From NCBI GenBank assembly GCA_902578935.1, contig CACHEU010000001.1, positions 186,001 through 250,000 on the forward strand: a stretch of DNA of 64,000 bases, given 5' to 3'. Under the pieces are notes generated by a model. That model was not told the DNA's origin. It did no database searches and worked only from the letters and a program-made list of their open reading frames with translations. Position 1 is the stretch's first letter. Every line of letters begins with the position of its first letter. Positions 1 through 8,743 of this stretch are shown here, one piece after another. The position numbers were made by a program, and so were the translations under genes. Origin of the DNA: an uncultured Pelagibacteraceae bacterium (lineage in GTDB: Bacteria > Pseudomonadota > Alphaproteobacteria > Pelagibacterales > Pelagibacteraceae).

Positions 1-636
1 ATGTGTGAAACAGCAATGGGAGAGTCAGGCATTAAAGTTATACCCGATTGGTGTTTAAAAGATTTAAGAAAAATTTGTAATAAGAAAAAAATCTTATTAA
101 TTCTAGATGAAGTTCAATGCGGAATAGGAAGATCGGGAAAATTTTTTGCTTTTGAACATGCAAAAATAAAACCTGATATCGTGCCAATTGCCAAGGGAAT
201 AGGCGGTGGTTTTCCAATTGGGGCGCTTTTGATGAACAAAAAAGTAGCATCTGCTATGACACCAGGATCACACGGAAGTACTTTTGGTGGAAATCCTTTG
301 GCTATGAGCGTGGGTAATGCGGTGTTAGACCAAATATTCAAAAAAGGTTTTTTAAAAAATGTACAAAAATCTTCCAAATACTTTATCTCTGAACTAAACA
401 AAATACAGGAAGATTATCCGGAAATAATCAAAGAAGTTAGAGGAATTGGTTTACTGATAGGGTTGCAGCTTTATAATGATCAAACTAAATTTATTAAAAA
501 ATTAGAGGATAACAAGTTGCTTACAATGAGAGCCGGAGAGAATGTAGTCAGAATCTTGCCTCCTTTAAATGTTAGAAAACAAGAAATAGATCTTGCAATA
601 AAAATTATAAGAAAAGTGTGTGATAAATTAAATTAA
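1..636 (+). CDS. argD: Acetylornithine aminotransferase, C-terminal part (cut by window edge)
   Basis: PLP-dependent class III aminotransferase that makes N-acetylornithine in arginine synthesis. The visible 211 residues hold the DEVQCGIGRSG segment and the PLP-lysine region AKGIGGGFPIG (Lys about 65), followed by the C-terminal small domain. Full-length family members are close to 400 residues, so roughly the first 180 residues lie upstream of the window; the ATG at base 1 is a coincidence of the cut and should not be read as the start. Only 3 nt separate it from argF, so the two are probably co-transcribed. A sister class III aminotransferase is possible, but the argF neighbour favours ArgD. 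Confidence 0.9.
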   Translation: MCETAMGESGIKVIPDWCLKDLRKICNKKKILLILDEVQCGIGRSGKFFAFEHAKIKPDIVPIAKGIGGGFPIGALLMNKKVASAMTPGSHGSTFGGNPLAMSVGNAVLDQIFKKGFLKNVQKSSKYFISELNKIQEDYPEIIKEVRGIGLLIGLQLYNDQTKFIKKLEDNKLLTMRAGENVVRILPPLNVRKQEIDLAIKIIRKVCDKLN

Positions 637-639
637 TAT

Positions 640-1563
640 ATGAATCATTTTATAAATATTTCTGATTTGTCAAAGAGCGAATTAAGATCCATCATTGATG
701 GTGCTAAGAAAAGAAAGTCCGAAAGAGGTGAAAAACTCAACTCCCAGCCCGATTCAGATCAACCAATCAAAGGGAAGACAATGATTATGCTTTTTGCAAA
801 ACCCTCAACAAGAACAAGAATTTCTTTTGATTTAGCGATCAAGCAGCTGGGTGGATCATCTATTATTTTAAATGAAGACGAAATTCACTATGGCAAAGGG
901 GACGAAACGATAAAAGATACAGCTAAAGTTTTATCTCAATACGCAGATATTCTTATGATCAGAACAGACTCACACAAAGACATTAATGAATTTAAAAAAT
1001 ATTTAGAAATTCCAATCATTAATGGACTCACTAATTTAAGTCATCCATGTCAGATTATGTCTGATATTTTAACCTTTGAAGAGTTGAAAGGAGAAATCGA
1101 GGGAAAAACTATTGCCTGGCTTGGTGACGGAAATAACGTTGCAAATTCTTTTATTGAAGCAGCCACTAAATTTAAATTTGAGTTAAAAATTGCTTGTCCT
1201 AAAAAATATCAACCTGACAAAAAAATAATAGAAGCAGCTAAAAAAAATAATTGTAAGCTTTTAATCACAGAAGATCCTCATAAAGCAGCAAGAGATGCGG
1301 ATTGTATTATGACTGATAAGTGGATTTCTATGGGAGATAAGGGCGATAAAAAGAAAAAAAAGAAAGTTCTTAAAAAATATCAGGTAAATAGAAAAATTAT
1401 GAAGTCTGCAAAATCAGATGCAATTTTTATGCATTGTCTTCCCGCAAGTAGAGAGGAAGAGGTAACCAGCGAAGTTATGGATGGGAAACAATCTGTTGTT
1501 TGGTTACAGGCTTTTAATAGAATTCACGCACAAAAAAGTATTATTGAATGGTGTATAAAATAA
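640..1563 (+). CDS. argF: Ornithine carbamoyltransferase
   Basis: Transfers the carbamoyl group from carbamoyl phosphate to ornithine, giving citrulline in cytoplasmic arginine synthesis. The carbamoyl-phosphate loop STRTR is at residues 56-60, the HPCQ motif at about 133, and the ornithine-loop HCLP at 265-268, all intact. At 307 residues it has the usual family length. A lysine-rich run (DKKKKKKVLKKY) lies at about residues 230-240 in a loop that varies in the family. It follows argD by 3 nt. Its stop lies 1 nt from the stop of the convergent cytochrome c gene. Confidence 0.95.
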   Translation: MNHFINISDLSKSELRSIIDGAKKRKSERGEKLNSQPDSDQPIKGKTMIMLFAKPSTRTRISFDLAIKQLGGSSIILNEDEIHYGKGDETIKDTAKVLSQYADILMIRTDSHKDINEFKKYLEIPIINGLTNLSHPCQIMSDILTFEELKGEIEGKTIAWLGDGNNVANSFIEAATKFKFELKIACPKKYQPDKKIIEAAKKNNCKLLITEDPHKAARDADCIMTDKWISMGDKGDKKKKKKVLKKYQVNRKIMKSAKSDAIFMHCLPASREEEVTSEVMDGKQSVVWLQAFNRIHAQKSIIEWCIK

Positions 1564-1564
1564 A

Positions 1565-2098
1565 CTAAGGCTTAGGAAGCGGGCTATCGCTTTTACTATT
1601 CATGTAAAGTATAACTGAAGCTCTGTCTTTTTCACTTTTTAATCCAGCGTAAGCCATTTTAGTACCTTTGATATGTGCTGAAGGTTTTATTAAAAATCCA
1701 TTCATCTCAGCAAACGACCAAACTTTCCCGTGAGCGATCAAAGCTTTTGAGTATTTATAATCTGATACCGAAGCAGACTTTTTTCCTAAAACACCATACA
1801 GAACAGGTCCTATTTTATTTTTACCACCTTTAGCAATCACGTGACATGCGGAACATTTTTTAAATACTTTTTCACCATGTTCTATGGTGCCCAGAGCAAG
1901 CAGTGCCTTTATGTCCACACTTCCAGAACTAGACGATTCTGCGCTTGCTGTTTTTACAGCGGGAGCCTCAACTTTGTATGCTGCCTCAGAGGGTTTTTTT
2001 ACCTGGAATATCAGATCGGTGATTTTTCCTATTCCAAAAACGACCAAAACAGTAAAAATAACTGCAGCTATAATTTTATTTATTTCAAAACCATTCAT
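1565..2098 (-). CDS. Membrane-anchored class I cytochrome c
   Basis: A 177-residue c-type cytochrome. An uncleaved N-terminal hydrophobic helix (about residues 9-30) is followed by an Ala/Ser-rich linker (about 40-60) and a single haem domain with CSACH at 82-86 and a probable axial Met in the GTKMAYAG segment near 150. This is the layout of alphaproteobacterial CycM/c552-type cytochromes, which pass electrons from the bc1 complex to cytochrome oxidase; that role is inferred from the family. It is divergent from kdsB across 96 bp and convergent with argF. Confidence 0.88.
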   Translation of the reverse strand: MNGFEINKIIAAVIFTVLVVFGIGKITDLIFQVKKPSEAAYKVEAPAVKTASAESSSSGSVDIKALLALGTIEHGEKVFKKCSACHVIAKGGKNKIGPVLYGVLGKKSASVSDYKYSKALIAHGKVWSFAEMNGFLIKPSAHIKGTKMAYAGLKSEKDRASVILYMNSKSDSPLPKP

Positions 2099-2194
2099 AA
2101 ATTTGATAACTAATGTGTTAGATATATCACGAGTTGGTATAAAAAACTTTAAGTAAATTGCACAACGTTGCGTCTTTGAGCCGCATAAATATTT

Positions 2195-2929
2195 ATGAGA
2201 AATACAGTTGTTATTATCCCTTCACGCTTAAAAGCCAGAAGGCTTCCCAACAAGCCTCTAGAATTAATTAATGGAAAAGAGATGATATTACATGTTCATG
2301 ACTTGGCAAAAAATTCTAGATCAGCGGATGTGTTAGTTGTTACACCAGATAAAAGTATTGCACAATTGATAAAAAAAAATGGGGGAAATTCATTTCTTTC
2401 CGTAAGTCAACACGAAACAGGCACAGATAGAGTGTTTGAAGGATTTAAAAATTTTTATTCTGCCGAACCTAAAATTATCATAAATTTACAGGGCGATATG
2501 CCTAATTTAGATCCAAATGCTATTAACCAATTAAATGAATATATGCAAAAAGATCTCTGTGATGTAGCTACTTTAGCATCATCTGTCAAAACCAAGGATG
2601 AAATTCAAAATCAAAATATTGTAAAAGTAATTGCAAAGGACAACATTGAAAAATCAGGTTTTTCTGAGGCACTGGATTTTAAAAGAGATTTAGCCAATCA
2701 AGAGGATAAATTTATTTATCATCATATTGGTATTTATGCCTTTACTAGTAAAGCTTTAATGCGGTATGTAAATTTAAAAAGAAGTAAATTAGAAATAGAG
2801 AGAAATTTAGAACAAATGAGAGCTTTAGAAAATAAAATGAAAATCCATGTTGGATATACATCTTCTAATCCACTTAGTATTGATACAAAGGCTGATTTAG
2901 AAGAAATTAAAAAAATCATGGAGAAATAA
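2195..2929 (+). CDS. kdsB: 3-deoxy-manno-octulosonate cytidylyltransferase (CMP-Kdo synthetase)
   Basis: Activates Kdo with CTP to CMP-Kdo, the donor used by WaaA (also in this window) for lipopolysaccharide. The nucleotidyltransferase start IPSRLKARRLPNKPL and the LQGDMPN segment (family NVQGDEP) are clear, as is the HIGIYAF segment near residue 180. At 244 residues it has normal length. The ATG sits at the end of a 96-bp divergent spacer with no obvious Shine-Dalgarno. The next gene, pheA, begins on the base after its stop codon. Confidence 0.93.
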   Translation: MRNTVVIIPSRLKARRLPNKPLELINGKEMILHVHDLAKNSRSADVLVVTPDKSIAQLIKKNGGNSFLSVSQHETGTDRVFEGFKNFYSAEPKIIINLQGDMPNLDPNAINQLNEYMQKDLCDVATLASSVKTKDEIQNQNIVKVIAKDNIEKSGFSEALDFKRDLANQEDKFIYHHIGIYAFTSKALMRYVNLKRSKLEIERNLEQMRALENKMKIHVGYTSSNPLSIDTKADLEEIKKIMEK

Positions 2930-3775
2930 ATGGCGAATATAAAAATAGCATTTCAAGGAGAGATGGGGGCGTATTCACATATTGCTTGTGAACAACTTTT
3001 TCCAGGATCTTCAATTAAGGCTTGTCCAACATTTGAGGAAACCTTTAGAACAGCCAATCAAGACGAAAACTGCAAAATAGTTATTCCTATAGAGAATTCT
3101 TTAGCTGGGAGAGTTGCTGATATTCATTATTTATTGCCTAAATATAAATTACAAATTTATGCCGAACATTTCCAAACCGTTGAACATAATCTTTTGGTTA
3201 AAGAGGGTGTTGAATTAAAAGATATCAAATATATAAGAAGTCATGCACAAGCCATAGATCAATGTCAAAAAATTATTCAAAAACATAATTTTCAAACAAT
3301 AATTTCAGCAGACACAGCAGGATCAGCCAAAGAACTTTCTAAAGGAAGTGACAAATCAATAGCAGCAATCGCCTCAACACTTTCGGCCCAAATATATAAA
3401 CTTAAAGTGTTGGTAAAAAATATTGAAGATGAAAAGAATAATGTTACTAGATTTTTAATCATGGGAAAAAACATCAGTCAACCTGCATATGAAAAAAATA
3501 AAAATTATATTACGAGTTGTATATTTAGGTTAAAAAGCATTCCTGCAGCATTGTATAAATGTCTAGGAGGATTTGCCACCAACCAAGTAAATCTCACAAA
3601 ATTGGAAAGTTTTTCTGTAAAGAATACATTTGATCAAACAAATTTTTACCTGGATTTGGAAGGCCATATTGAAGATGTTCGAGTTCAAAAAGCTTTAGAG
3701 GAGCTTGGATTCCATACTCAAAGTTTGAATATTCTGGGAGTTTATGAAGCTTCTCCTTTTAGACAAAAGAAATAG
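2930..3775 (+). CDS. pheA: Prephenate dehydratase
   Basis: Converts prephenate to phenylpyruvate in phenylalanine synthesis. The N-terminal two-lobed catalytic domain begins KIAFQGEMGAYSH and carries the TRFLIMG motif at about residue 170; a C-terminal ACT-type regulatory domain includes the ESFS element near 225. There is no chorismate mutase domain, so this is the stand-alone type (281 residues). It abuts kdsB with no gap. A stable RNA gene (ffs) lies downstream and has its own candidate promoter. Confidence 0.92.
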   Translation: MANIKIAFQGEMGAYSHIACEQLFPGSSIKACPTFEETFRTANQDENCKIVIPIENSLAGRVADIHYLLPKYKLQIYAEHFQTVEHNLLVKEGVELKDIKYIRSHAQAIDQCQKIIQKHNFQTIISADTAGSAKELSKGSDKSIAAIASTLSAQIYKLKVLVKNIEDEKNNVTRFLIMGKNISQPAYEKNKNYITSCIFRLKSIPAALYKCLGGFATNQVNLTKLESFSVKNTFDQTNFYLDLEGHIEDVRVQKALEELGFHTQSLNILGVYEASPFRQKK

Positions 3776-3798
3776 TCCACAAATCTGAGATTCGAGAC

Positions 3799-3828
3799 TT
3801 GTAGAGTTCAATTTGATACTGATATAAT
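3799..3828 (+). promoter_or_regulatory. Candidate sigma-70 promoter of the SRP RNA gene
   Basis: TTGTAG (3799-3804), an 18-bp spacer, then a perfect TATAAT (3823-3828). The predicted SRP RNA 5' end at 3834 falls 6 nt after the -10 box, which is a normal start distance. It would also be the promoter for dnaX. Identified by eye from spacing and consensus only. Confidence 0.6.
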
Positions 3829-3833
3829 AATTT

Positions 3834-3922
3834 GGAGGCCATCCAGGCGGTTTCGATATGTTTAATGTGTCAGGGTGTAACAACAGCAGCACGAACTTTT
3901 GAAAGCGGGTTGTTTGGTCTCC
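3834..3922 (+). ncRNA. ffs: Signal recognition particle RNA (small bacterial type, 4.5S)
   Basis: The ends pair perfectly over 8 bp (GGAGGCCA at 3834-3841 with TGGTCTCC at 3915-3922, one G-U pair). The conserved SRP apical core is present: GTCAGG, ten bases containing a UAAC loop (matching the URRC loop class), then AGCAGC. These are the Ffh-binding asymmetric and symmetric loops. Length is about 89 nt. The position directly before dnaX-ybaB-recR matches other alphaproteobacteria. The dnaX start codon lies only 4 nt after the 3' end. Confidence 0.9.
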
Positions 3923-3926
3923 TTGT

Positions 3927-5600
3927 ATGGAAAACAATAATAAATCAAAAATTCTAGCCTTAAAATATAGACCAAGAATATTTGGCGATTTGATCGGGCA
4001 GGAAGTAATTGCAGAAACTATTTCTAACGCCATAAAGATAGGAAAAACACCAAATGCATATCTTCTGACCGGAATTAGGGGTGTTGGAAAAACAACTACA
4101 GCAAGACTTATTGCCAAGGCCTTAAATTGTACGAAAGATTCAGATCAGGGTTCCAAATATAGCGAACAGAATTTATGTGACCATTGTAAACAGATTGAAA
4201 GCTCAAATCATATTGATGTTCTTGAAATGGATGCTGCATCTAAGACAGGAATTGACGATGTTAGAGAATTGATAGAAAATTCTAAATACAATCCAACAAG
4301 CGCAAAATATAAAATATTCATAATAGATGAAGTTCACATGCTGTCCAAACAAGCTTTTAATGGACTTTTAAAAACATTGGAAGAACCGCCAGAAAAACTT
4401 AAATTTATTTTAGCAACAACTGAATCAAGAAAAATTCCAGTGACAATTTTATCTAGATGCCAAAGATTTGATCTAAGGAGAGTTGGTTTGGAAAAAATTT
4501 ATGAACATATTAAAAAAATTTCAAAAACAGAACAAGGAAAAATATCAGATGCCGCTTTAAAATTATTAGCAAGAGCTTCCGAAGGCTCCGTAAGAGATGC
4601 AATTTCTTTATTAGACAGAGCATTAGTGTTCCAAAGCCTTGACAACAATAAAACTATAGAGGATTCAGATATTAGAAAAATGCTTGGCTTGGCAGACAAA
4701 TCCAAGCTTATTCATTTGCTCAATCATGTTTTTGAGGGAGATGAGAAAAGAGCTATGGAGCTATTGAGAGAGCTTATAGATAACGGTTTAGATCCAAAAA
4801 ACTTTTTAAACGATCTTTTAGAGCTAATCTACTTGTTTGGAAGAAGAATTAATCTTGGTCCTATCGAGAAAGATATGCTTGTTTCCGAAGCAGAATTAGA
4901 GCTAATAGAAAGTGGAAGCCAAAACCTAAACATGCAAGATCTAGGTTTGTTTTGGCAATTAACCTTAAAAACTATTGAAGATCTAAAATCGGTTTCAAAT
5001 GAAAACATAGCATTAGAAATGTTTTTGATGCAGCTTATGCATGTAAAAACTTTAGATGATCATTCCGAGGATAAAACATTTAGCCATGAAAAACTAACAG
5101 ATCCTAAGGCAACAAAAAAAAAAATTGAAGAAAACAACATAAATGCCAATCCAATTAATTTCACCAAAGATCAAATGAAAAATACAGAGCAGATTAAGAC
5201 TCTAGCAAACAAGGAAGCGGAAGCAAAAATTAACGTTCAAGTTAACTCCTTCTCCGATCTTATTGATCTGGCTGAAAAAAACAAAGAGATGGAACTAAAA
5301 TATGATCTTGAGAGAAATGTAAAATTAGTAAGATTTCAGAATGGAAAAATTGATATCAATTTTAACGAAAATTTAAATAAAAACTTTATAAAAAGATTGT
5401 CCCAGAGTCTTTATGAGTGGACAGGCAAAAGATGGATAATTAGTTTGAGCAAAGAAGAAAACTCAAAAACTTTTCATCAGAAAAAAATTGATGATAGAGA
5501 AAAAATATTAGCGCATGAAAAAAATAGCAAAACTTTTAAAGAAATGCTGCAATCTTTTCCTGATGCAGATTTAATAGAGGTCAAAAAAGAAGATGAATAA
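3927..5600 (+). CDS. dnaX: DNA polymerase III subunits gamma and tau
   Basis: Clamp-loader ATPase. Walker A is GIRGVGKTT (49-57); a DEVHML Walker B and the SRC sensor region follow. Only three cysteines of the usual four-Cys zinc module are visible (C68, C84, C87); the expected fourth position is Gln81. Residues after about 370 are the low-complexity tau region and a short C-terminal domain. ATG 3927 is the only possible start, because the conserved KYRPRIFGDLIGQ core begins at residue 13 and no upstream start exists. That places it 4 nt after the SRP RNA with no room for a Shine-Dalgarno. It overlaps ybaB by 8 nt. Confidence 0.95.
   Translation: MENNNKSKILALKYRPRIFGDLIGQEVIAETISNAIKIGKTPNAYLLTGIRGVGKTTTARLIAKALNCTKDSDQGSKYSEQNLCDHCKQIESSNHIDVLEMDAASKTGIDDVRELIENSKYNPTSAKYKIFIIDEVHMLSKQAFNGLLKTLEEPPEKLKFILATTESRKIPVTILSRCQRFDLRRVGLEKIYEHIKKISKTEQGKISDAALKLLARASEGSVRDAISLLDRALVFQSLDNNKTIEDSDIRKMLGLADKSKLIHLLNHVFEGDEKRAMELLRELIDNGLDPKNFLNDLLELIYLFGRRINLGPIEKDMLVSEAELELIESGSQNLNMQDLGLFWQLTLKTIEDLKSVSNENIALEMFLMQLMHVKTLDDHSEDKTFSHEKLTDPKATKKKIEENNINANPINFTKDQMKNTEQIKTLANKEAEAKINVQVNSFSDLIDLAEKNKEMELKYDLERNVKLVRFQNGKIDINFNENLNKNFIKRLSQSLYEWTGKRWIISLSKEENSKTFHQKKIDDREKILAHEKNSKTFKEMLQSFPDADLIEVKKEDE
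5114..5124 (+). other. A11 homopolymer in dnaX, candidate slippage site for making gamma
   Basis: Eleven consecutive A cover codons 396-400 (ACA AAA AAA AAA ATT), just after the conserved clamp-loader part of DnaX. Reading shifted -1 gives AAT then TGA at once; shifted +1 gives TTG AAG AAA ACA ACA then TAA. Slippage either way would yield a gamma-like product of about 400 residues. E. coli and Thermus dnaX are known to use A-rich slippery sequences for this. Long A/T runs also occur by chance in this genome (T12 in hemF, T11 in purD), so function is inference. Confidence 0.4.
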
Positions 5601-5913
5601 TTTTTCAGACATAATCTCTAGAGCAAAAAAAATGCAAGAAAAGATGAAAGAAGTCCAGGAGGGTTTAAAAAAAATTGAAGTTACAGGTGTATCTGGTGGA
5701 AACTTAGTAAAAGTCACTTTGACCGGAGACTATGAAATGAAATCTATTGTTGTTGATGAAAATGCAAAAAAGGAAAAAGACGAAATTGTTAATGATCTTA
5801 TTGTTGCAGCTTATAATGATGCAAAAGAAAAACTCAGAAAAAAAACTTCTGAAGAACTCGGGAAAGCCACAGGAACTACAAATTTGCCCTTCGATCTAAA
5901 ACTACCTTTTTAA
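5593..5913 (+). CDS. ybaB: YbaB/EbfC nucleoid-associated protein
   Basis: Small DNA-binding dimer (106 residues, family length about 105-110). The helical N-terminus (RAKKMQEKMKEVQEGLKKIEVTG) leads into the typical VTGVSGGNLVKVTLTGDYE strand region and a C-terminal helix ending in a Gly/Leu/Pro tail. It sits between dnaX (8-nt overlap) and recR (adjacent, no gap), the conserved recombination/replication triad. The exact cellular role of the family is not settled. Confidence 0.93.
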   Translation: MNNFSDIISRAKKMQEKMKEVQEGLKKIEVTGVSGGNLVKVTLTGDYEMKSIVVDENAKKEKDEIVNDLIVAAYNDAKEKLRKKTSEELGKATGTTNLPFDLKLPF

Positions 5914-6522
5914 ATGGACAACCATACTCCAGAAATAGAAGAATTGATTAAACAGTTTTCTAAACTACCGGGTCTTGGACCTAAATCTGCAAAAAGAATA
6001 ATTTTGAAACTTATTAATAACAAGGAAAACATGATTAAGCCTTTAGCAAAGTCTTTGGCAAGCGTTTATAAAAATATAGTTCGTTGCCGAGATTGTGGGA
6101 ACCTTAAAGCAATAAATGATAAATGCATTTGTGAAAAAAATATTAATAATTATGACAAAATTTGTGTAGTTGAAAATTTAGCCGATATGTGGGCAATTGA
6201 GTCATCAAATACCTTTAAAGGACATTTTCATATTCTGGGGGGCACTCTAAATGCTAATGAAAATTATGAACAAAAAAATTTATTAATAGATTCGCTTGTA
6301 AAAAGAATCAAACAAAACAACCTAAAAGAAGTTATCATTGCTACGAGTGCCACCGTTGAAGGTCAAACAACTGCTCATTATATAGAAGATACCATCAAAA
6401 ACGGTAAAATTAAAATTTCTAAACTTGGCCAAGGCTTACCAGTTGGAGGCGAGATAGAACAGCTGGATGATGGAACATTGATTTCCGCTTTTAAAAATAG
6501 AGTACCAGTTTCTAGTGATTAG
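5914..6522 (+). CDS. recR: Recombination mediator protein RecR
   Basis: RecFOR-pathway protein that helps load RecA on gapped DNA. The N-terminal helix-hairpin-helix ([13 protein letters not shown], about 17-29) is followed by a zinc module with cysteines 58, 61, 71 and 73 and a Toprim domain ([12 protein letters not shown] onward). The last zinc pair is C-x-C, slightly tighter than usual. Length 202 is normal. It starts on the base after ybaB's stop. Its last 11 nt overlap the 3' end of convergent glcB. Confidence 0.95.
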   Translation: MDNHTPEIEELIKQFSKLPGLGPKSAKRIILKLINNKENMIKPLAKSLASVYKNIVRCRDCGNLKAINDKCICEKNINNYDKICVVENLADMWAIESSNTFKGHFHILGGTLNANENYEQKNLLIDSLVKRIKQNNLKEVIIATSATVEGQTTAHYIEDTIKNGKIKISKLGQGLPVGGEIEQLDDGTLISAFKNRVPVSSD

Positions 6523-8644
6523 ATTTTTTTTCCAATCTTTTTTTGTGTAGCAAAGGTTCGGTGTAGCCAGACGGTTGTTCCCTACCTTTGAATACTAAGT
6601 CACAAGCCGCAGAGAAGGCTATAGATTTTTCAAAATTAGGAGCCATTGGCAAATAATTTTTATCTTCACTATTTTGTTTGTCTACAATCGCGGCCATTTT
6701 TTTCATAACACCCATAACCTGATCTTTTGTGCATATATTGTGGTGCAACCAATTTGCCATGTGTTGAGATGATATTCTTAACGTTGCTCTGTCTTCCATT
6801 AAGCCTACATTATTTATATCGGGTACTTTTGAACAACCAACTCCTTGGTCAATCCATCTGACCACATATCCCAAAATTCCCTGAGCATTATTTTCTAATT
6901 CTTTATTAATGTCATCAACTGACCAATTAGGCCTGTCTGCTTTTGGTATTTTTAATATATTTTCAAGTTTCGCTCTTTTTCTAGATTTAATCTCGGAATG
7001 TTTTTTAAAAACATCTAATTTATGGTAATGAGTTGCGTGAAGCGTTGCAGCTGTTGGAGAAGGTACCCACGCGCAATTAGCGCCCGATTTAGGATGACCT
7101 ATTTTTTGTTCCATCATGTCAGCCATTCTATCAGGCATAGCCCACATTCCCTTTCCTATTTGGGCTTTACCAGAAAATCCGCATGACAAACCTACATCAA
7201 CGTTCCAGTCTTCATAGGTATTTAGCCAAGTAGATTTTTTCATTTCACTTTTAAAAATCATTGGTCCAGCCTCGAACGAGGTATGCATTTCATCGCCAGT
7301 TCTATCTAAAAATCCAGTGTTAATGAACACAACTCTTTCTTTAACTTTTCTAATACATTCTTTCAAATTTACCGTTGTTCTTCTTTCTTCATCCATTATA
7401 CCAACTTTAATAAAGTATTTTTTTAGTCCTAAAATTTCTTCAACTTTTGTAAAAAGATCATTTGTAAATCTAACTTCATCTGGACCATGCATTTTGGGTT
7501 TAACTATGTAGAAAGAACCTGTTCTAGAATTTTTTTTGTTTTTAAAGTCATGTATTGCGCAAAGTGTTGAAATAAAAGCATCCATTATTCCTTCGGGAAT
7601 TTCTGAGCCATCACTTAAAAGTATTGCTGGATTTGTCATAAGGTGACCTACATTTCTATTAAGCAACAAAGACCTACCATGTAACACGACTTTTGATCCA
7701 TCCGCTCCAGTGTAATCTCTGTCAGGATTTAGTTTTCGAGTAAATCTTTTTCCATTCTTTTCGATTTCTGCTTGTAAAGTACCCTTCATTAGACCAAGCC
7801 AATTTCTGTAGCATTTGATTTTGTCTTCAGCATCTACCGCAGCAACAGAGTCTTCGTTGTCCACAATTGTTGATATTGCTGATTCAATAATTACATCACT
7901 TATATTTGCCAAATCATTTTTTCCTATTGAGCTATTTGGATCAATTATAATATCTATATGGAGGTTATTATTTTTTAACAAAATTGACTTTGGGTTATTT
8001 TTATCCCCATTAAATCCAATAAATTGTTTTTTATTTTTTAAATGTTTATTTTTATTATTAATAATTATTGTTAAGTTTTTTTCTTCTACTTTGAACTTAG
8101 AAACGTCTCTCCAGCTTCCTTGATCAATTGGTGATATTTCGTCTAAAAAGCCTCTAACATAATCTATAACCTTTTTCGCTTTTTCTTGGTTTTTATTTTT
8201 TGATATAGCATCTGTTCCATAAAGCGAATCATACAAACTTCCCCAGCGTGCATTAGCAGCATTCAGCGCATATCTAGCGTTATCTACTGGTACAACCAAT
8301 TGTGGTCCAGCAATATTTGCTATCTCCTCATCTACATTAGATGTTGTAATTTTAAAATCTTCTTTTTCTTCAACAATATAATTTATTGATTTTAAAAAAT
8401 TAAAATACTCATCTTTATTAAAAGCAGTCCCTTTCCTTGACAGATGCCATTCATCTATTTTTTTTTGAATTTGATCTCTTTCTTCTAATAATTTTTTATT
8501 TATGGGCGCCAAATCATGAACAGTTTTGCCAAAACCACTCCAGAAATTGTCAGCATTTATGTTTGTGCCTGGAATAGCTTCCTCATTAACAAACTTGAAC
8601 AACCCTTCCTCAACTTGTAAATTGTTAATATTAATTTTTTTCAT
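6512..8644 (-). CDS. glcB: Malate synthase G
   Basis: Condenses glyoxylate with acetyl-CoA to malate. At 710 residues with the segment [19 protein letters not shown] and the TIM-barrel region [17 protein letters not shown] it is the large G isoform. In cultured SAR11 this gene is preceded by a glycine riboswitch. Here the 99 nt upstream (8645-8743) contain neither GG nor CC dinucleotides, so no glycine aptamer can be present. It is divergent from accA; its 3' end overlaps recR by 11 nt. Isocitrate lyase is not in the window. Confidence 0.96.
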   Translation of the reverse strand: MKKININNLQVEEGLFKFVNEEAIPGTNINADNFWSGFGKTVHDLAPINKKLLEERDQIQKKIDEWHLSRKGTAFNKDEYFNFLKSINYIVEEKEDFKITTSNVDEEIANIAGPQLVVPVDNARYALNAANARWGSLYDSLYGTDAISKNKNQEKAKKVIDYVRGFLDEISPIDQGSWRDVSKFKVEEKNLTIIINNKNKHLKNKKQFIGFNGDKNNPKSILLKNNNLHIDIIIDPNSSIGKNDLANISDVIIESAISTIVDNEDSVAAVDAEDKIKCYRNWLGLMKGTLQAEIEKNGKRFTRKLNPDRDYTGADGSKVVLHGRSLLLNRNVGHLMTNPAILLSDGSEIPEGIMDAFISTLCAIHDFKNKKNSRTGSFYIVKPKMHGPDEVRFTNDLFTKVEEILGLKKYFIKVGIMDEERRTTVNLKECIRKVKERVVFINTGFLDRTGDEMHTSFEAGPMIFKSEMKKSTWLNTYEDWNVDVGLSCGFSGKAQIGKGMWAMPDRMADMMEQKIGHPKSGANCAWVPSPTAATLHATHYHKLDVFKKHSEIKSRKRAKLENILKIPKADRPNWSVDDINKELENNAQGILGYVVRWIDQGVGCSKVPDINNVGLMEDRATLRISSQHMANWLHHNICTKDQVMGVMKKMAAIVDKQNSEDKNYLPMAPNFEKSIAFSAACDLVFKGREQPSGYTEPLLHKKRLEKKSNH

Positions 8645-8743
8645 TTAATAGATAATAGAGCAAATAATAAGTACTTTAACAACACTTTATTGACACATTT
8701 GAATTTTATTAAAATTACTAATAGTATTTTTCTTTAAGAATTT

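Noticed and set aside
1-3. ATG at base 1 as the argD start
   Set aside because: The protein lacks the first half of the aminotransferase fold; the ATG is an internal Met codon exposed by the window cut.
3695-4117. Minus-strand 140-residue ORF over pheA end, ffs and dnaX start
   Set aside because: It is antisense to two well-supported genes and an RNA gene, with no recognisable protein features.
6521-6544. AGATT...AATCT plus T6 after recR as an intrinsic terminator
   Set aside because: The stem is only 5 AT-rich base pairs with an 8-nt loop; too weak to call.
8690-8721. TTGACA upstream of accA as a full promoter
   Set aside because: The -35 is perfect but the only -10-like sequence (TACTAAT) lies about 20 bp away; mentioned in the gene entry but not called.
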